Assembly: GCA_037179515.1 (NCBI GenBank)
Contig: JAXCGZ010005729.1
Span: 1 to 64,000 of the forward strand
Source: Halocaridina rubra
Lineage: Eukaryota; Arthropoda; Malacostraca; Decapoda; Atyidae
Length of the DNA: 64,000 nt
Direction of reading: 5' to 3'
The notes under the pieces were generated by a model, which was given only the letters and a program-made list of their open reading frames with translations, had not been told where the DNA came from and searched no databases. Positions 1 to 13,400 of this stretch are shown piece after piece. Both the position numbers and the translations under genes were made by a program. How positions within the stretch are numbered: position 1 is the stretch's first letter; each line of letters begins with the position of its first letter.

Positions 1-120
1 TGATGTGCTTTGGCAATTTTTTCTTAATATTAGCCCTTATATGTGATATGCATAGTCTCATTTCCTCATCAATACATCTAATATTTAATCTATTTTTATA
101 TTTAATGTGTGTAAATGCAG

Positions 121-194
121 AAAATCCTAATTCACAGAGGTATGATGTGGAGACCTACAATGAAATATTTAGTGCTTTACGAGCTATTGAATGA
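121..194 (+). CDS. Putative terminal coding exon of an unidentified gene
   Basis: A pyrimidine-rich stretch ending in AAATGCAG precedes an open segment of about 24 codons that reads NPNSQRYDVETYNEIFSALR and stops at TGA 192-194. The exon would begin two bases before the end of a split codon. The composition is protein-like and the acceptor is good, so this may be the last exon of a plus-strand gene entering from the left. I do not recognise the family. If real, it is either convergent with, or nested inside an intron of, the minus-strand BRCA1-like gene. Confidence 0.4.
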
Positions 195-1313
195 TATTCT
201 TCTTTGATGGAAATCCAAAACAGATGAATCGCCATCTCTTTATGTTTGATTTTTAAGATGTCCCTCATAGTACTTAGGTCAAAGGATTACCGCTTATTCC
301 TGTTCTCAAATGTCATTATAGCTGCTTCTCACATGCTTTAGGATGGGTTGCTCTAATATTTTATATTAACCATTCACGAGAGAGAGAGAAAGAGATATAA
401 CGACTGATTTAAATCCCTTGAGGAAGGGAAAAGGGAAAAAATTATCCATTTCTTTTTAAAATTACGGAAATGAGCATTCAGTTGAAAATATCAAACGACA
501 AGACTTGACTCAGACGTGGGAGCCACGTGCCTATCTGTAGTTTTAAAAAAAATAGATTTCTTTATATAAATAAATCATAAATTACTCTTCAATTTACTTG
601 GGGTGCACCTGGCTAACTTTCAGGCGCACTGGTTGAGAAACACTGCCCTACGATGTTGCAAGGAAATTTTGAAGGAGAAGAGGGCATCCTTACAGACTCG
701 CCTCTACCAATTCTTCTGCGGGCCACAAGTGGAAGGTCCGCTCACCCTCAAGGGTGAACATCCAACAAAACCAATTCTTCGTGAAGACAAGAGCCCCCAC
801 CAACAGATCTGTACCCTCTTCCTCACTGCCCCTACAAAGTCACCTGTCCCAGTATTTCCATGTCAGTTGCAGGTTCTCTTGTCTCTCCAGGTTCACCTGC
901 CCCAGTCTCCTTAGCACCTGCCTCTCCAGCTTCCTCCTCCTTATTAGCCTGTCTCTCCCTCACTTGCAACGCCACTTCCAGTGTGCAAGCCGACCACATG
1001 AGAAAAGGTAAGCAATACTGCACGGTACTGTAGAGTACTTTTACTATTTTTATGTTTAGATTACACAAGTAAAGGTAAGCAATACGGTTGTTTAGTTTTA
1101 CTATTTTTATGTTTTAGATTATTTTTCCATGTTTTAAGAATATTTATTTTCAACACTGGTGAGGAACCAGGTTTGAATTCAGATGTTTTCTGACTTATAT
1201 CAAAATCTGGATTAAGTGAGCTGTCAGGAACGGAGCCCTGACGTAAAATGGGGACCCCTTGTACTAGGTTATCACACTCATTCTGAAAAGTTATAATCCA
1301 AAATTTCCCATAC
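195..1313. other. Noncoding interval left of the last visible BRCA1-like exon
   Basis: A purine-rich run lies near 378-394. The segment 600-1010 looks like a decayed dispersed repeat and has weak overlapping ORFs on both strands. A tandem duplication of about 60 bp around 1010-1130 repeats an AAAGGTAAGCAATACGG-like phrase. I looked on the minus strand for BRCT-type coding sequence and found none. Confidence 0.4.
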
Positions 1314-1497
1314 CTTTTGGAGATATCACTTGGAGGTAACGTAGGTTCTGTCGATGCTGTGAAATCTGGAAGACTTGAGAACAGTTCATCTTCTGATTCC
1401 TGTTGGGACTTTTGTGCCTGCCCAGGAGGTAATTCAAAATCTTCATATTCAATATTATCCTGTTTGCTCTTTGATGAGGATCCAGCTGGGACTGATT
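1314..1497 (-). CDS. BRCA1: BRCA1-like acidic exon before the expected BRCT repeats
   Basis: Acceptor ATATTTGTAG and donor AAAAG|GTATGG bound 184 bases, entered in phase 1 and left in phase 2. The product starts ESVPAGSSSKSKQDNIEYED and ends PTLPPSDISK; it is acidic and Ser/Gln rich, with SQ sites typical of a DNA-damage kinase target region. It is the last exon I can support inside the window. Confidence 0.68.
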
Positions 1498-4400
1498 CTA
1501 CAAATATTAAAAACAATAAAACATCTAAGATTTTGTATAGAAATATCTATATCAAACTTGAAACTTATGACTCAAGATTTAGATTAAAAGTTTATAAAAA
1601 TTTTTCCAAAGACCACAAAAACGTCTTTATTACTACACAAACAGGAGTTCATATAAGGCGTAATCTTTCCATTTCAAAACACCTTATATACACACAACAA
1701 ACACAGAGGCAAAAGTAGCACCAAAATTATATCGTGCAATTAATATTCACAATCATGAACTATAATATTAAGACATGGTAAAACAAATAGGCAACAGCAG
1801 GGCATAAAAAATCAATTTCTGATATGTTACGATTTTCGTACTACAATACTGTTTAGTGAAGCTAAAGAAAAACAAATGAACTATTGGGTGTCACAGCAGA
1901 ATATCTTTCCCCACTTGCCATGTGGATTACACACAGGATGGTGGGGGAAACTGCGGCAGTACTCCATTCAAAGGAGCTAAGAGAAGCGACTGAGGTATAT
2001 TTTAGAATTCTGGTGAATACGTGTGAATCGACACAACCACCCTCCTTAAATAATACTGTGTGATTTGTAGCTCACGGTTTGATTGGTGGTGACTGCTTCT
2101 TGCCTTCTACTTCCAGACTATGGGACTCTTCCTCCTTCTGTATTCCCTACTCTCACGACCTCTCTTCCTTCTAAAAACTGATATATCATGGTCTCAGGGC
2201 ATAATCTTGCTAAATTCTAGGTCTTCATTTATTTGACAACTCTTTCAGCCTGTCCTTTTCTTATTATTTATCATTCTCTTATTTCTGCCCTGTCCTTAAA
2301 AAGTTACTTTTCTTGAAACTTGGGCCCAATGAGGACAATTTTCTTTGCCTTTCATTGTGTCAGGTTAGTATAAAAAAAACTTTATGTGAATTAGTTATAA
2401 TACCTAGAGCACCAGGAAAAAAAAAGAACAGTCATGAGACATTTATTTTGGACATGACTGACCAAGTGCAAACCTGGTTTTAGAGAGAATGGAAAGAAGC
2501 CTTCATAATAACCAACTTTAAAAGGTGGGTGATAGAGAATGTGGGTATTACAAGAATGTACTCCAAACGAAACAAGTAATATAATTACAATATTTATTTG
2601 AGTAGATTTTACCCACAGCAAAACTACTCTGCTGCCTCGATGAGATAGCTACATTACCCTCACTCTGGATAGACAGCGTCCTCCCATAAGGACTTGGAAC
2701 TGTACAACCAGACAGCTTATGAAACAACACAACCACCAACTCACACTGGCATTTTGCCTGTTACTCACCCTTCTTCATTTCCGCTTCAAGTTCTTGTAGT
2801 CTGGCTTTCAGCATATTTACTTCATTCTGGAAGAGAGGCAAAATTTTACCATTTGCTTATTGTTACTTGAGATGCAAGTTACCACTCCCGTGCATGTTTT
2901 TATACAAAATAGCAAATTTGCATTTAAATTAGATATTCAACCATTTTATTTTCATCATATGGTACAGGGGACGTGGAGAAAAATCCTTGACCCAACTGTA
3001 GGGTGTAAGGAAGGACATCCAGCCTTAAATCCCCATATCCAAGCTGTCTGTCCATCACCATGCAAATGGGACTTGACAGTGAAAAAAGTATAAACAACAA
3101 CCAACTGAAATAAAAAAAGCGACCTCTGCCCCATATCAAATAAATTACATGGTATATATGCTTCTTGTCTAAGGGGACCATGGTAGCAGTGGTTAGAATC
3201 CTCAATTCGAGAATACATTTAATTGAACCCACCGTGAGGCATTAGGATGGGCATCAAGCCTTAATTTCCCAGCATTAATCTATCAACCCCCTTACTGAGG
3301 ACTAATAAGAACACATAAAAAGAGGATTATAATTATACTTGCCTGAACCTCCTTGCGCTTTTGTGTATTTATAGCCTCACTTTGTGTAGAATACGCACTG
3401 CTATGGCTAACACTGTCCATATCAACATCGCTCTCCTGCTCAACAGCATTTTCATGTGCAGGATCTTCTAAGGAAAAGTATGACAAAATTTATATTTGAG
3501 CTATGGTTGCACTAGACAGTGAAAATAAAAATTTACATTCCTATATAATCATATATATAAATCAAGGAGACTAATGTTCTAATACCTAAAATTCTGGTAA
3601 TTACTCAAGACTTAAAATACACTGAAGGCTGAAGATTTATTATCAACCATTACATAATATATTTACCTGTATACATACATAAAATAAAATGAAAGATCTT
3701 TGTTACAATGCCCAATAACCCAAAGCCAAATGTATAAACATACCATATGAAACAGACTAACGCAATTAGGTCTGAATATAGATAACAACAAAATCTATAA
3801 ATAATAATAATGAGTTATATACAAATATTAAAGCAGCTCCTTTACAATTAGGTCTGAATATAGATAACAACAAAATCTATAAATATATTAATGAGTTATA
3901 TAAAAATGTATTTCTAAAAGATTTGAAGATGATCAGTAGAACATTAAATACCATAAGACAAAACATGAGCAACAATGAATGTTTCCTATTCAAAGAAACA
4001 GAATATATTCATCCATTACATGTACATTCATATAGGCTATAATGGCCATAATCATCCTTTTGAGTCAAAGCACTCACATTCACCTAACATCAATTTACCT
4101 TGAGATGTAGTATCAGGCGAAATATGCTTGTCCGATTTTCTGCTCATCTGAGAAACATTTTTATAAGAAACATCTTTCTTTTCAAGAGACGGAGTGGCAC
4201 ATGTCCTCAAATATGCTCTTTTGGCTTTCCAAAATATCTTCTGATTCTGAGACGGGTTTGATAGGCTTCTTCATATTCTCAGTCAAGTTCTTATTGCCAA
4301 TAGATGACACTGGCTCATTAGAGAAGCGACCTGGAAAGCTGCTCTGAGAAACTAAGTCAATAACGCCTTGGGAATGTTCTGACTTCTGTCTCAGTCTTCT

Positions 4401-7400
4401 GACGAGGTCCATGTCCTCTTCAACATTCCTAATGACATCCTGAGTACTCGGAATTTCTTCGTCAGAGGTGTTAGCCTCAATTTCGTCTTTGTCATTTTGA
4501 GCAGAAATTTCTTTACTTAAAGCAGGCTCTACAGCATTTTCTCCAATCAATTTCTCAGGAATACTGAAATATTCCCACACATTTTGATCAAAGCGTTCTA
4601 AGTCTCTCATTTCTTCAGAATCAAGTTGATATTGCTGCCTTCTGTTCTGTGGAAAACTTGTTTTCTATCGCTGCTACTTTTTTTAGTATTGATTTACTGC
4701 TCATACTGCTACTGCTGCTGGAAATAACCTTGGGTTTTCTTTTTCTTTTGGTGGGGAAAATCTCAGAATCACTATCCTCAGAGCTCGAAACTACTAGGCA
4801 TCTTTCGAATTCGTTTATAGTTTCTTTGGCCAGAAATTTCCAATTCTTTTAAAGGACTGCCATTATCATCAACATCCAAGGTTAACTCTGTTATTCATGC
4901 TTTCTCTATGAACGATTGAATTACCGTTTATATTGATAATCACAATCACAATCCCCAGATTTAACTGGAACACCGAGTTTGTTGTTATCCGATATCTGCA
5001 CTCTTTGTTTTGACGTTTGTGTGTAAAGCTGTGTGGCTTCAAGTTTTTCATCAACTGTATCTGGATAACCATTATTGACACCTGACATAATATTCTCCAT
5101 GTCAGTCTTGGCCAGATTGAAGAGGTTTCCTATTGGACCTGGTCAAGGATGATGGTAAGGCCCTTTCTGTTCTTGAAATTCTCTTTTCTCAGTATCAACT
5201 CCCCTTTCAGCAGATACTGCAGATCTGGTTGCCATACCAACATTCCTCTCCCTCAGTTTTGGAAAACTCTGTGGTGGCTTCTCACGCCTAGGAGAGATGC
5301 CAGTTATTTTGGCAACCTTGTTAATTGTAGCTACAGAATTACTGCCGTATGATGGCGTACTTTGTTTAGTATCTGATATCTTGACAGATGATAAAAGACT
5401 TTCTGATTGCTGACTCTCTTCATTATTATTGCTACAAGACATACTCTCTGTGTCCACTGAAGAAAAAGATTCTAATAAAATATCAGATTTTTTGGAAGAT
5501 GCTGTGTCTACAGCAGTGGCATCTGTATGTCTAGTGACAGTATTGTAGCGGTCTTTCTGACAAGAACTAGAATTTACAGTTGAACAAAGAAGTTCACTTG
5601 AACTATCAATTTTCTTACTTGCAGAGCTTTCAATACTTTGAAGGTCACATTGCTTTGGCTTTTCTTCACATGAGGAATTATTACCAGTTTTTCTCTTTGC
5701 ATCTTTAGCTACATTTTTTCTCCTCTTGGAATTTCTAAGGCAAGGTCTGTTTACACTGCCAACATCAACGTTGTCTTTTTCAGACCTGCTTCTGAGAGAA
5801 GATGTGAGAGGGGAGAGGCAAAGCCATCTCTAGTTCTTGTGTGTCACAAGAATTAGGTATTTCACTGTTATTTGTTTCTGTATATTCATTTCCTCCAGAA
5901 AACTCTTTTAATATAGCAGTCTCTATTGAATATTTGCATTTCAGTAATCTCAGAACATTCTTCTTCGCTTGGCATGAGCTTGCAATTTTGCTTAGACTGC
6001 TTGGTTTCATGCTTTTATCCGTGTCACTATTCTCAGTGTTATATAGAGCCTCTTCTCTTAACCATCTGAGTCTAACCTCTCTTCTGATTTTGTAATGTTG
6101 ATACAACATGAACTGAAACAGTAAAAAAAATTACAATACGCTGTACATTTTTTTTTCACTATTAACCCCCAATCAAATGGGGGTGGACTGAGAGGTTGAG
6201 GCTGAATAATAAAGGCTGAGTGTTCTTCCTAAAGCCCAGCCGTGGGCTTAAACACGGATTTGTCATTTCCCAAGTTGAGCACTCTAACCACTCCACTACC
6301 ATGACCCCCACAAATGTTACAAGAACTAACCTAACTAAATTGTCCATCAGTGTGTAGAAACAAAATCCTCCCCAATCAAATTAATTCCTTCTCCCATTAT
6401 CAATTCCTAACTAAATATTCCATTATACACAGCTATTCATTATATTTGTCGATACATTCAAGCAACAGATAAACGTTTATGAGAACCTAATCCCCTCGGA
6501 AGAGAAAAATAAAAGAAATTATATATATCAAAAGAATGAGATGATTTTGCATGTGAAAGTTCTTTTGAGAAATTAAGAAAGTTATGAGTTTAAGAAGAAT
6601 TTTATATACTTTACATGGTATGAAAAGGAGACTAAAGTAAAAGAATAACATGTGTTACCTGTGAAGGTTCTTTTGAGAAATTAGGAGAGCTATGTGCTTA
6701 AGAAGAACTTGATATACTTCACATGGTATAGAATGCAGACACAGATCTTTGGCCAAGGCTCGAACCAACAGGTATATTTTGAGCATCAATAGTAGCATCT
6801 GCACACCTGGAGCCAGGAAATATTAATTATTAAAACTGACGAGCTACCAGCAGCTACTAACTCAAAACAAAACTGATGGGATCATGTAAATCCTAATTTT
6901 ATTCTTTATATCTCTGTAAAGAAGCTATAATCCCCCTTATAAGGGGGGTGGCTGAGGTAATGCAAGACAACTGACTCTTTGTGGAATGAAAATACAGAGG
7001 AAGAGATTCCTAGTCCCCTTACTCCACCGTGGGGAACATGGAGAAAGAATTCTTTCCCCTATTAATTTAATTTAAAGACAACATATTCCATTAAAAGGAA
7101 ACAAGATGGCTAACAACTGTACAAAAAGAAAAGGCAGTATTGGTAACCATACCCTGCTCATCCTCATCATTTCTTATAAGATACCAGTTCCGTGTTCCTC
7201 TGAGTATCATAAAAGTCAACTAAACGGGGCACGCAAGAAAATACCCTCCTTAGTGATTTGCTCCCATAAAGAGGGGGATTAAGGCCTATGTGATAGATAC
7301 ATTGGGGCAAGAAAAAATTCAGAGGATGGGAATGCCTCGTGGTGGACTTGAGCAAGGGTATGTCACTTCCCAAGTCAAGTGCTCTAATGACTTGCCCTTC

Positions 7401-10400
7401 ACTCATCCAATTGGTTCTTGTAATACGCAGGAAATCCGAGCTAACTTGAATTAAAAGAAAAATTAATACTGGGGGTCCTCAACTTACATCAAGAATTACA
7501 TTTCTGATCATGCTGATGTAACCCGAATTTCATTGCAAGTCGAAACACACCTAAATATGCACTTATGCTTATGCAGTAATAAAGTTTCTCACTTTTCCAT
7601 GCATTTCACTGCAATCAGAAGAATCTGCTTTACACTTGGAAGACATAACACAGGCAAAAAAAAAAAAAAATAATAATAATAATAATTACTGGGAGATGCA
7701 TTGTAGGCCACAAACATCATAACTCGAGTACCCCCTGTATATATTTACCCTACTAAGTAGCAATGGCTGAAAAAAGTATCTATAATTATATTATTATAAA
7801 TGTCCTGCTTCAAACAAGATACTTATTAAGAATTGTTGTTTTCTGTATTGTCACTATCAATCCCCATATGAATAGGGGGGGACACAGACATGTTGGAGCT
7901 GGGGGATTAAGGCTAGATGCCCTTCTTACTGCCCCACAGTGGGATCAAATATAGGTTTGTCAACCCTCGAGATGAACGCTCTAACCACTGCACTAACACA
8001 GTATGGATACAATACATATTTTTTTCTCTCCCGCCACCTGAGATAACTTAAAATATTCCTATTATATATATAACATCAAACTACTACTGAAAAAGGAAAA
8101 ACTATAAATGTAAAACACTGATGAATACCTACTTGCTCGTACACAGGGACCCCATAGCTTTGAAAGGTATAAGCTTTGACTTTTTATGAGAGATGCCTGT
8201 TGTGCTAGATGCAAGAACTTGACCACTGCTAATATCACGGCTGATGACTTGATGAGACTGAGAATTTCCATCACTAAGATCATGGTTAACTATATAAGGT
8301 GGCTGAATATTGCCATCATTAAAATTATGACTGATGATGTAAAGAGGCTGATCACGCCGTTCAGGATGCTCTGCAGATGGAGACTCAACAACTACAGACT
8401 GAGATGGTGTACAAGAAATGTGAGAGGCTTCTGAAACTGAATTTCTGTGAAGTTCACTAGAGTTTTCTTCATGAATTTGAGTTACACTTGCGACAGATAA
8501 TTCGCTTCCTTCAGCACCATTATGTCCAAAGTTAGATGAAATAACTGCAGAGGAAATGTTACTTTTAATCTTTTCTTTCTGTTCTTCTGTAACTTTTGAT
8601 ATATCAACTGTCTTAGAAGTTTCAGTATTTTCTAGATTTCTTTTTTTGTTACATTCTAGATTATATGTCTTTCTTGACGCCTTCTTGGATTGAAGAGAAC
8701 TTGAAAGGGAGTTGCTTGCTGACACAGATTTTTCTGGGGATATCTCACCTTTTTCCATATGATTAGCAATATCTTCTGGATTTTCAGCACTCTGATAACT
8801 GTTTGGTTTTACTTGATGATGGATTTCTGATGAATTTTCTCTCTGACCTTTCTTTCTGGCCAGCTTAGAAGCCTTAGAGGAGATATTGTCTTCATCAACA
8901 TCTGTAAGGTTCTTAGCTTTCCTTTTCTTTGCTTGTGGTTCCAATACTAATTCCTTCACATAATTTTCAATATTATCAAAAGCTTCAGTTTCAGAGGGAT
9001 GAATCACTGTAACAGCGTTTTCCTCACTTGCTAATTGTGGGTGCTTGACCTCTCCACTCTTAACTTGTACATCTTTACCAAGTACAGTTTCCTTTGTCTC
9101 AGAGTTATCTTGTTCTTGAAGTACTTCCTCTCCCATATCGGGATTCTTGCTGCCATTTCCTGCCATAGTCTTCAGCTGTGTCACAATTTCCTTCAACTTC
9201 TTCACAAGTTCAGTTTTACTCTGAGAACAATTTAAACTCTCAACATCAAAATCCTGAGATTTGTCCTCAATAGTGACATTGGTTTCACTTGTAGACATGG
9301 GCACCTGTGAAGAATACCCATTAGTCCCACTCTCCGTTCTTACATCACAAACTGATTTGTGTTCGCCGCCTGTAATATTGAGACTAGTGTGCCGAGTCTT
9401 CAGATCTTTACGAGCTCCTATGACGTGTGACCAACCTGGTGATTTCGTATCTCTGACACAAACTGATACGGGAATAACCTTACCCGGATCTAAAATTTTG
9501 CGTTTCATATCAGACCCATAACGGACATTATCTCTAAGTAAGACTCTGTTTCCTGAGCGCTGCTTTTGGGACATTGCGTTTTTTCCTGACATATTACAAT
9601 CAACATGATTTTGAAGTAAATTAGCATTAAACTTTACTCTTTTGTTTCTTACAGGAACTCTTGGTGGAGGCATCGAATTTTCTGTAATCTCTACAGAACC
9701 AATAGTCTTGTTAAGTTGTGTGTTATCAGCCGTTTGATTAAGGACTGAAATATTCTGTCTCATACTATTTGCTTTTGTCATTTCCATATTTCTTTTTTGC
9801 TTTTCATCTTCTTTTGTTGTAATTATACTCAATTCATGGCCATCAACTTCTTCAAACATGGAGCATATTTCCTCTACTTCTTCCCTTGCTTTCACAGCTT
9901 TTGATTTATGCTGATGCTTTGTGCTTTTAGTTGAGCTGCTGCTGCTTTCTAAAGAGGAACAACTTCCTTTTCTGAGTCTGGTATCTTTATTTTTTGGTAC
10001 ACCCTTTGCCTTACCAACAGTTACCTTTTTACAGTTCAAAGTGTCAAGCCCTTCAATCTCTTTTTCTTCGGGACCTGCACTATCAGGACCCTGTGCTGGG
10101 GTCACAAATAGAAGATTTGCTTCTTTGTCTTCTTCTGGATCATTATTTGTTTTCTCTTCACAATCAACAGCTATCACTTTTTCTTTTACATTTCCAACAA
10201 AGTCATCAAATTCATCCTTTGTGTTAACTGGGCAGCTATCGGGTATGTCATAGTCATCATCTACATCATCATGACTGTGAACTATAGTTGATTCAACATG
10301 TCCACATAAACTCTGGTGACTTATATCCACTGCCTTAACAATACTAAGGTCTATGTCTGGCACATGAGATCTGCCTTTTATAGATGGCGTACTCTGAGTC

Positions 10401-13400
10401 TGAGGCATCCGAGATCTATTTCCTAAGCCATAATTGAAAGAGGAATCTCTTCTGAAAACAGAGTTACTAGACGAAGAACAACCACGTCCTCTACCCTTTA
10501 CTTTTCCAAATATTGACTTTGATCTTTCCCTCACTCCAGTCTTTGTTCCTCGACCTCGTTTTGCCACAGTCTTCTTTGGTTTGGGTGTTTTTTGACTCGG
10601 AATAAATTTATAGGGATCACCTGGTGATCCACCACCCTGACTACTAGACTTATAGGGAACTGTTGATATATCTACAGCTACATCCTTTTCTGCATTTGAA
10701 AGATTTGTCTTCATCTTGGACTTGAAAAACTTTGCAGTCTCTAAATGATTAGAGCTTTGCCGACTTCCATTTGCAGCACTAGATGTTACAGTTCTCTTCA
10801 AAGATTTTGGGTTATTGTCAAACTTTTCATCTGTTACAGCACTACCAACGGATGCCTGCAATGTAGAGTTTGGATTGTTTATGCTATTTCTCTTGGTCGA
10901 CTGAAGACCCTGAGAGGGTTCAGTACCACTCGAAGACACAGTTGAATCTGAAGAGTGCTTAAGACCTATGCGAAAACCCATCTCTCTACTTGTGTCAAGC
11001 CATTTGGCCACTTTGTCTGAGCTTTTCTCACATCTCAATTTTTCATTCAAGTGTTCTGATGGCTCTGCAATAACATTATTGGAAGTTCTTTCACGAAAAA
11101 ATATATTATCTTGCTCTTCTTGGCTAACAAATGATATCTGCTTCGCCTCCTCTACATGATCATCATGTTGTACAGAAGTAGGAAGGGATTTAGGCGGTAC
11201 GGTTTTTGCCGACTTTCGTGAATACGATCCTGCTTTCCCTCTGGTGCTCAACCTTCCGCGCCCTTTGCTAACCTGAGCTCCGGCTCTTGCACTTATTCTT
11301 TCTTGCGGTTCTTGTTTGGTAGGAGAAGAGTAGGAATGTTCACGGATTACAGAATGAAGAACATCAGAATTTGACTTGCTACTGCTTAAATTCAAATGAT
11401 CTAAGGTTGATTTCTCTGTTCCGCCATCCATACAAAGGTTTAATTCTGGGTAAGAGAGAAAATTAAAGTTATTCAGTGGTATCTGTAAAAGTTCATTATT
11501 TCATATTTTAAATCTTTGAATCATCCTATACCTTAAAAAACACTGCACAGAGAGAAATCTTAGCCGGGGAACTGGGAATTGCATCCCTTAAACTTTCCTT
11601 CCATAAAGTTGTTTTTTGCTTGACTCAGCCATTCCCATTATAATCAGACACCACTAATCCAATTCTACCAATTTAATTATTTATACTTTTTTTTTGATTG
11701 GGTAGATGCTAAAAAAATTAACATATTTAATAATAAGAATACTAATATTAATACATACATACCAATGCAATAGCCGAAAACCCCCTTATAAGGGGGTGGC
11801 GGACCGAAAGCACACATTCACCAGAACTAAATAACCTCACTCAATCCACTGTCCCCAAGGAGATAAGAGAAATAATTAAGATGATTAGCTTCTGGTGAAT
11901 CTGTGCTTTGGTTTAGCCACCCTTTTACAAGGGGAATTGTGACCATTGTATATGTACAAATATTAGCATCTAAGAGTGGCCAGTGACATGAAAAAGAAAG
12001 TATTACCAACAGCTTTCACCTACTAAATCAAGAGAGGAGCATGTGGAAAACATTAGACCTCAAAGGCTTCAACAAATCAGAAAAAGTAGGTACAGTATTT
12101 TGGATTTGCAACTGTCCTTTTTTTTAATGGGTCATTATTATTCCCAATTTTGGAGGTGAACACAAACATATTGACGCTGAGAAATGAAAGCTGGATGGCC
12201 TTCCTAACACAGCACTGAGGGCTCAAATATTGGTACGTCACCTCCAGTCGAGAATTCTACCGCAAGGTCATATTCGGAGCTAAGACAGAAAAATTATAGC
12301 AAATGAGAAGCTAACAGATGAATTAACAAAGAAAAAAAAAAAGACCTAAATGCTTCAAAAAATCAGACAGTAGTACTAAATTAGGATCTGTGAGACATTG
12401 CTAAGGTCATGAATTAGAAATTCAATAAGAAATCTTAATATTTAGATATATGACAGAAACCTATTTATGAATGAGAAGTTAACAGATGAAGTAACTAAGA
12501 AAGAGATTTAATTTAATTTATTCAATGGATATAAAAATATCAAAGGAAAATTACGAATCTGTAAATAAATATATTCTTTTAAGTATGAAAATACAAATTA
12601 TACAAAACATTAATGTAAACAAATTATGCTTACAGTGTACTAAATTAAATGAATATATAATACTCCGACAAAAATGGCACTATAAATCATTGTAGAGCAC
12701 AAATTACAAGATATAATTTCATATTCACAAGCTGCTACACAACACGAGCACATTAGTGGATGATAAATGTGTGAAATTTATTGTTTTTTAATGTGTGACA
12801 CCAGGAGGGGCAAAGCGAATTGCCTTCATAATTCCTAGAGACAAAAAAACATGCAAATATCTTAATAAAAATGCATATAGATACATAAGAGCTATATCCT
12901 TATTACATACTTTAAGTTCAGTATTAACAAAATTTGAAAATATGAATATGAAAATATAGCATAAAAATTTATATCAAAATGGCACTTATTATATCTTTTC
13001 CGAAGGAAGAAATGCAACTGGTTCTTCTAATGGAAAAAATATAGCCAATCGATGCACAAGAGCCATATTTCCCGTTATGTGTGGGATGGCTGAGTCAAAG
13101 CAAAATACCTTGACTCTTTGTGGAGAATAAACAGAGCAAAGGATTCTTAGTCCCTCGCTCTGCCACATTTAACTGACTTTTACAACACGCAGGGAAACAC
13201 AGAAGAAGCATTCTCGCACCCCTCCCTCACTGGGCACAACCAATTATATTTAACAGCTGAAAATAAGTCAATACAGTTCTCTCATCTTACATACGATGTT
13301 AATTGATCGATCACTTCCCACTTAAGTAAAAAATTGCACATAGTCAACACTTTTACTTAAAGAAGCCTTTACTTAGCAAATAATACATTCCCAGCCTCCT

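Noticed and set aside
603..1068. ORFs of 103 (plus) and 78 (minus) codons left of the BRCA1-like exons
   Set aside because: The minus frame is not in phase with the preceding exon and has no BRCT features. The region looks like a decayed repeat.
1061..1314. Extension of the last BRCA1-like exon to the stop near 1061
   Set aside because: The frame stays open beyond AAAAG|GTATGG, but the donor is good and the extra residues lack BRCT character. Intron read-through is more likely.
6659..6806. Alternative open frame (about 49 hydrophobic residues) in the small BRCA1-like exon
   Set aside because: It is open but ends in phase 2, which does not join the next exon in its coding frame. The phase-consistent frame gives Ser-rich protein like the rest of the gene.
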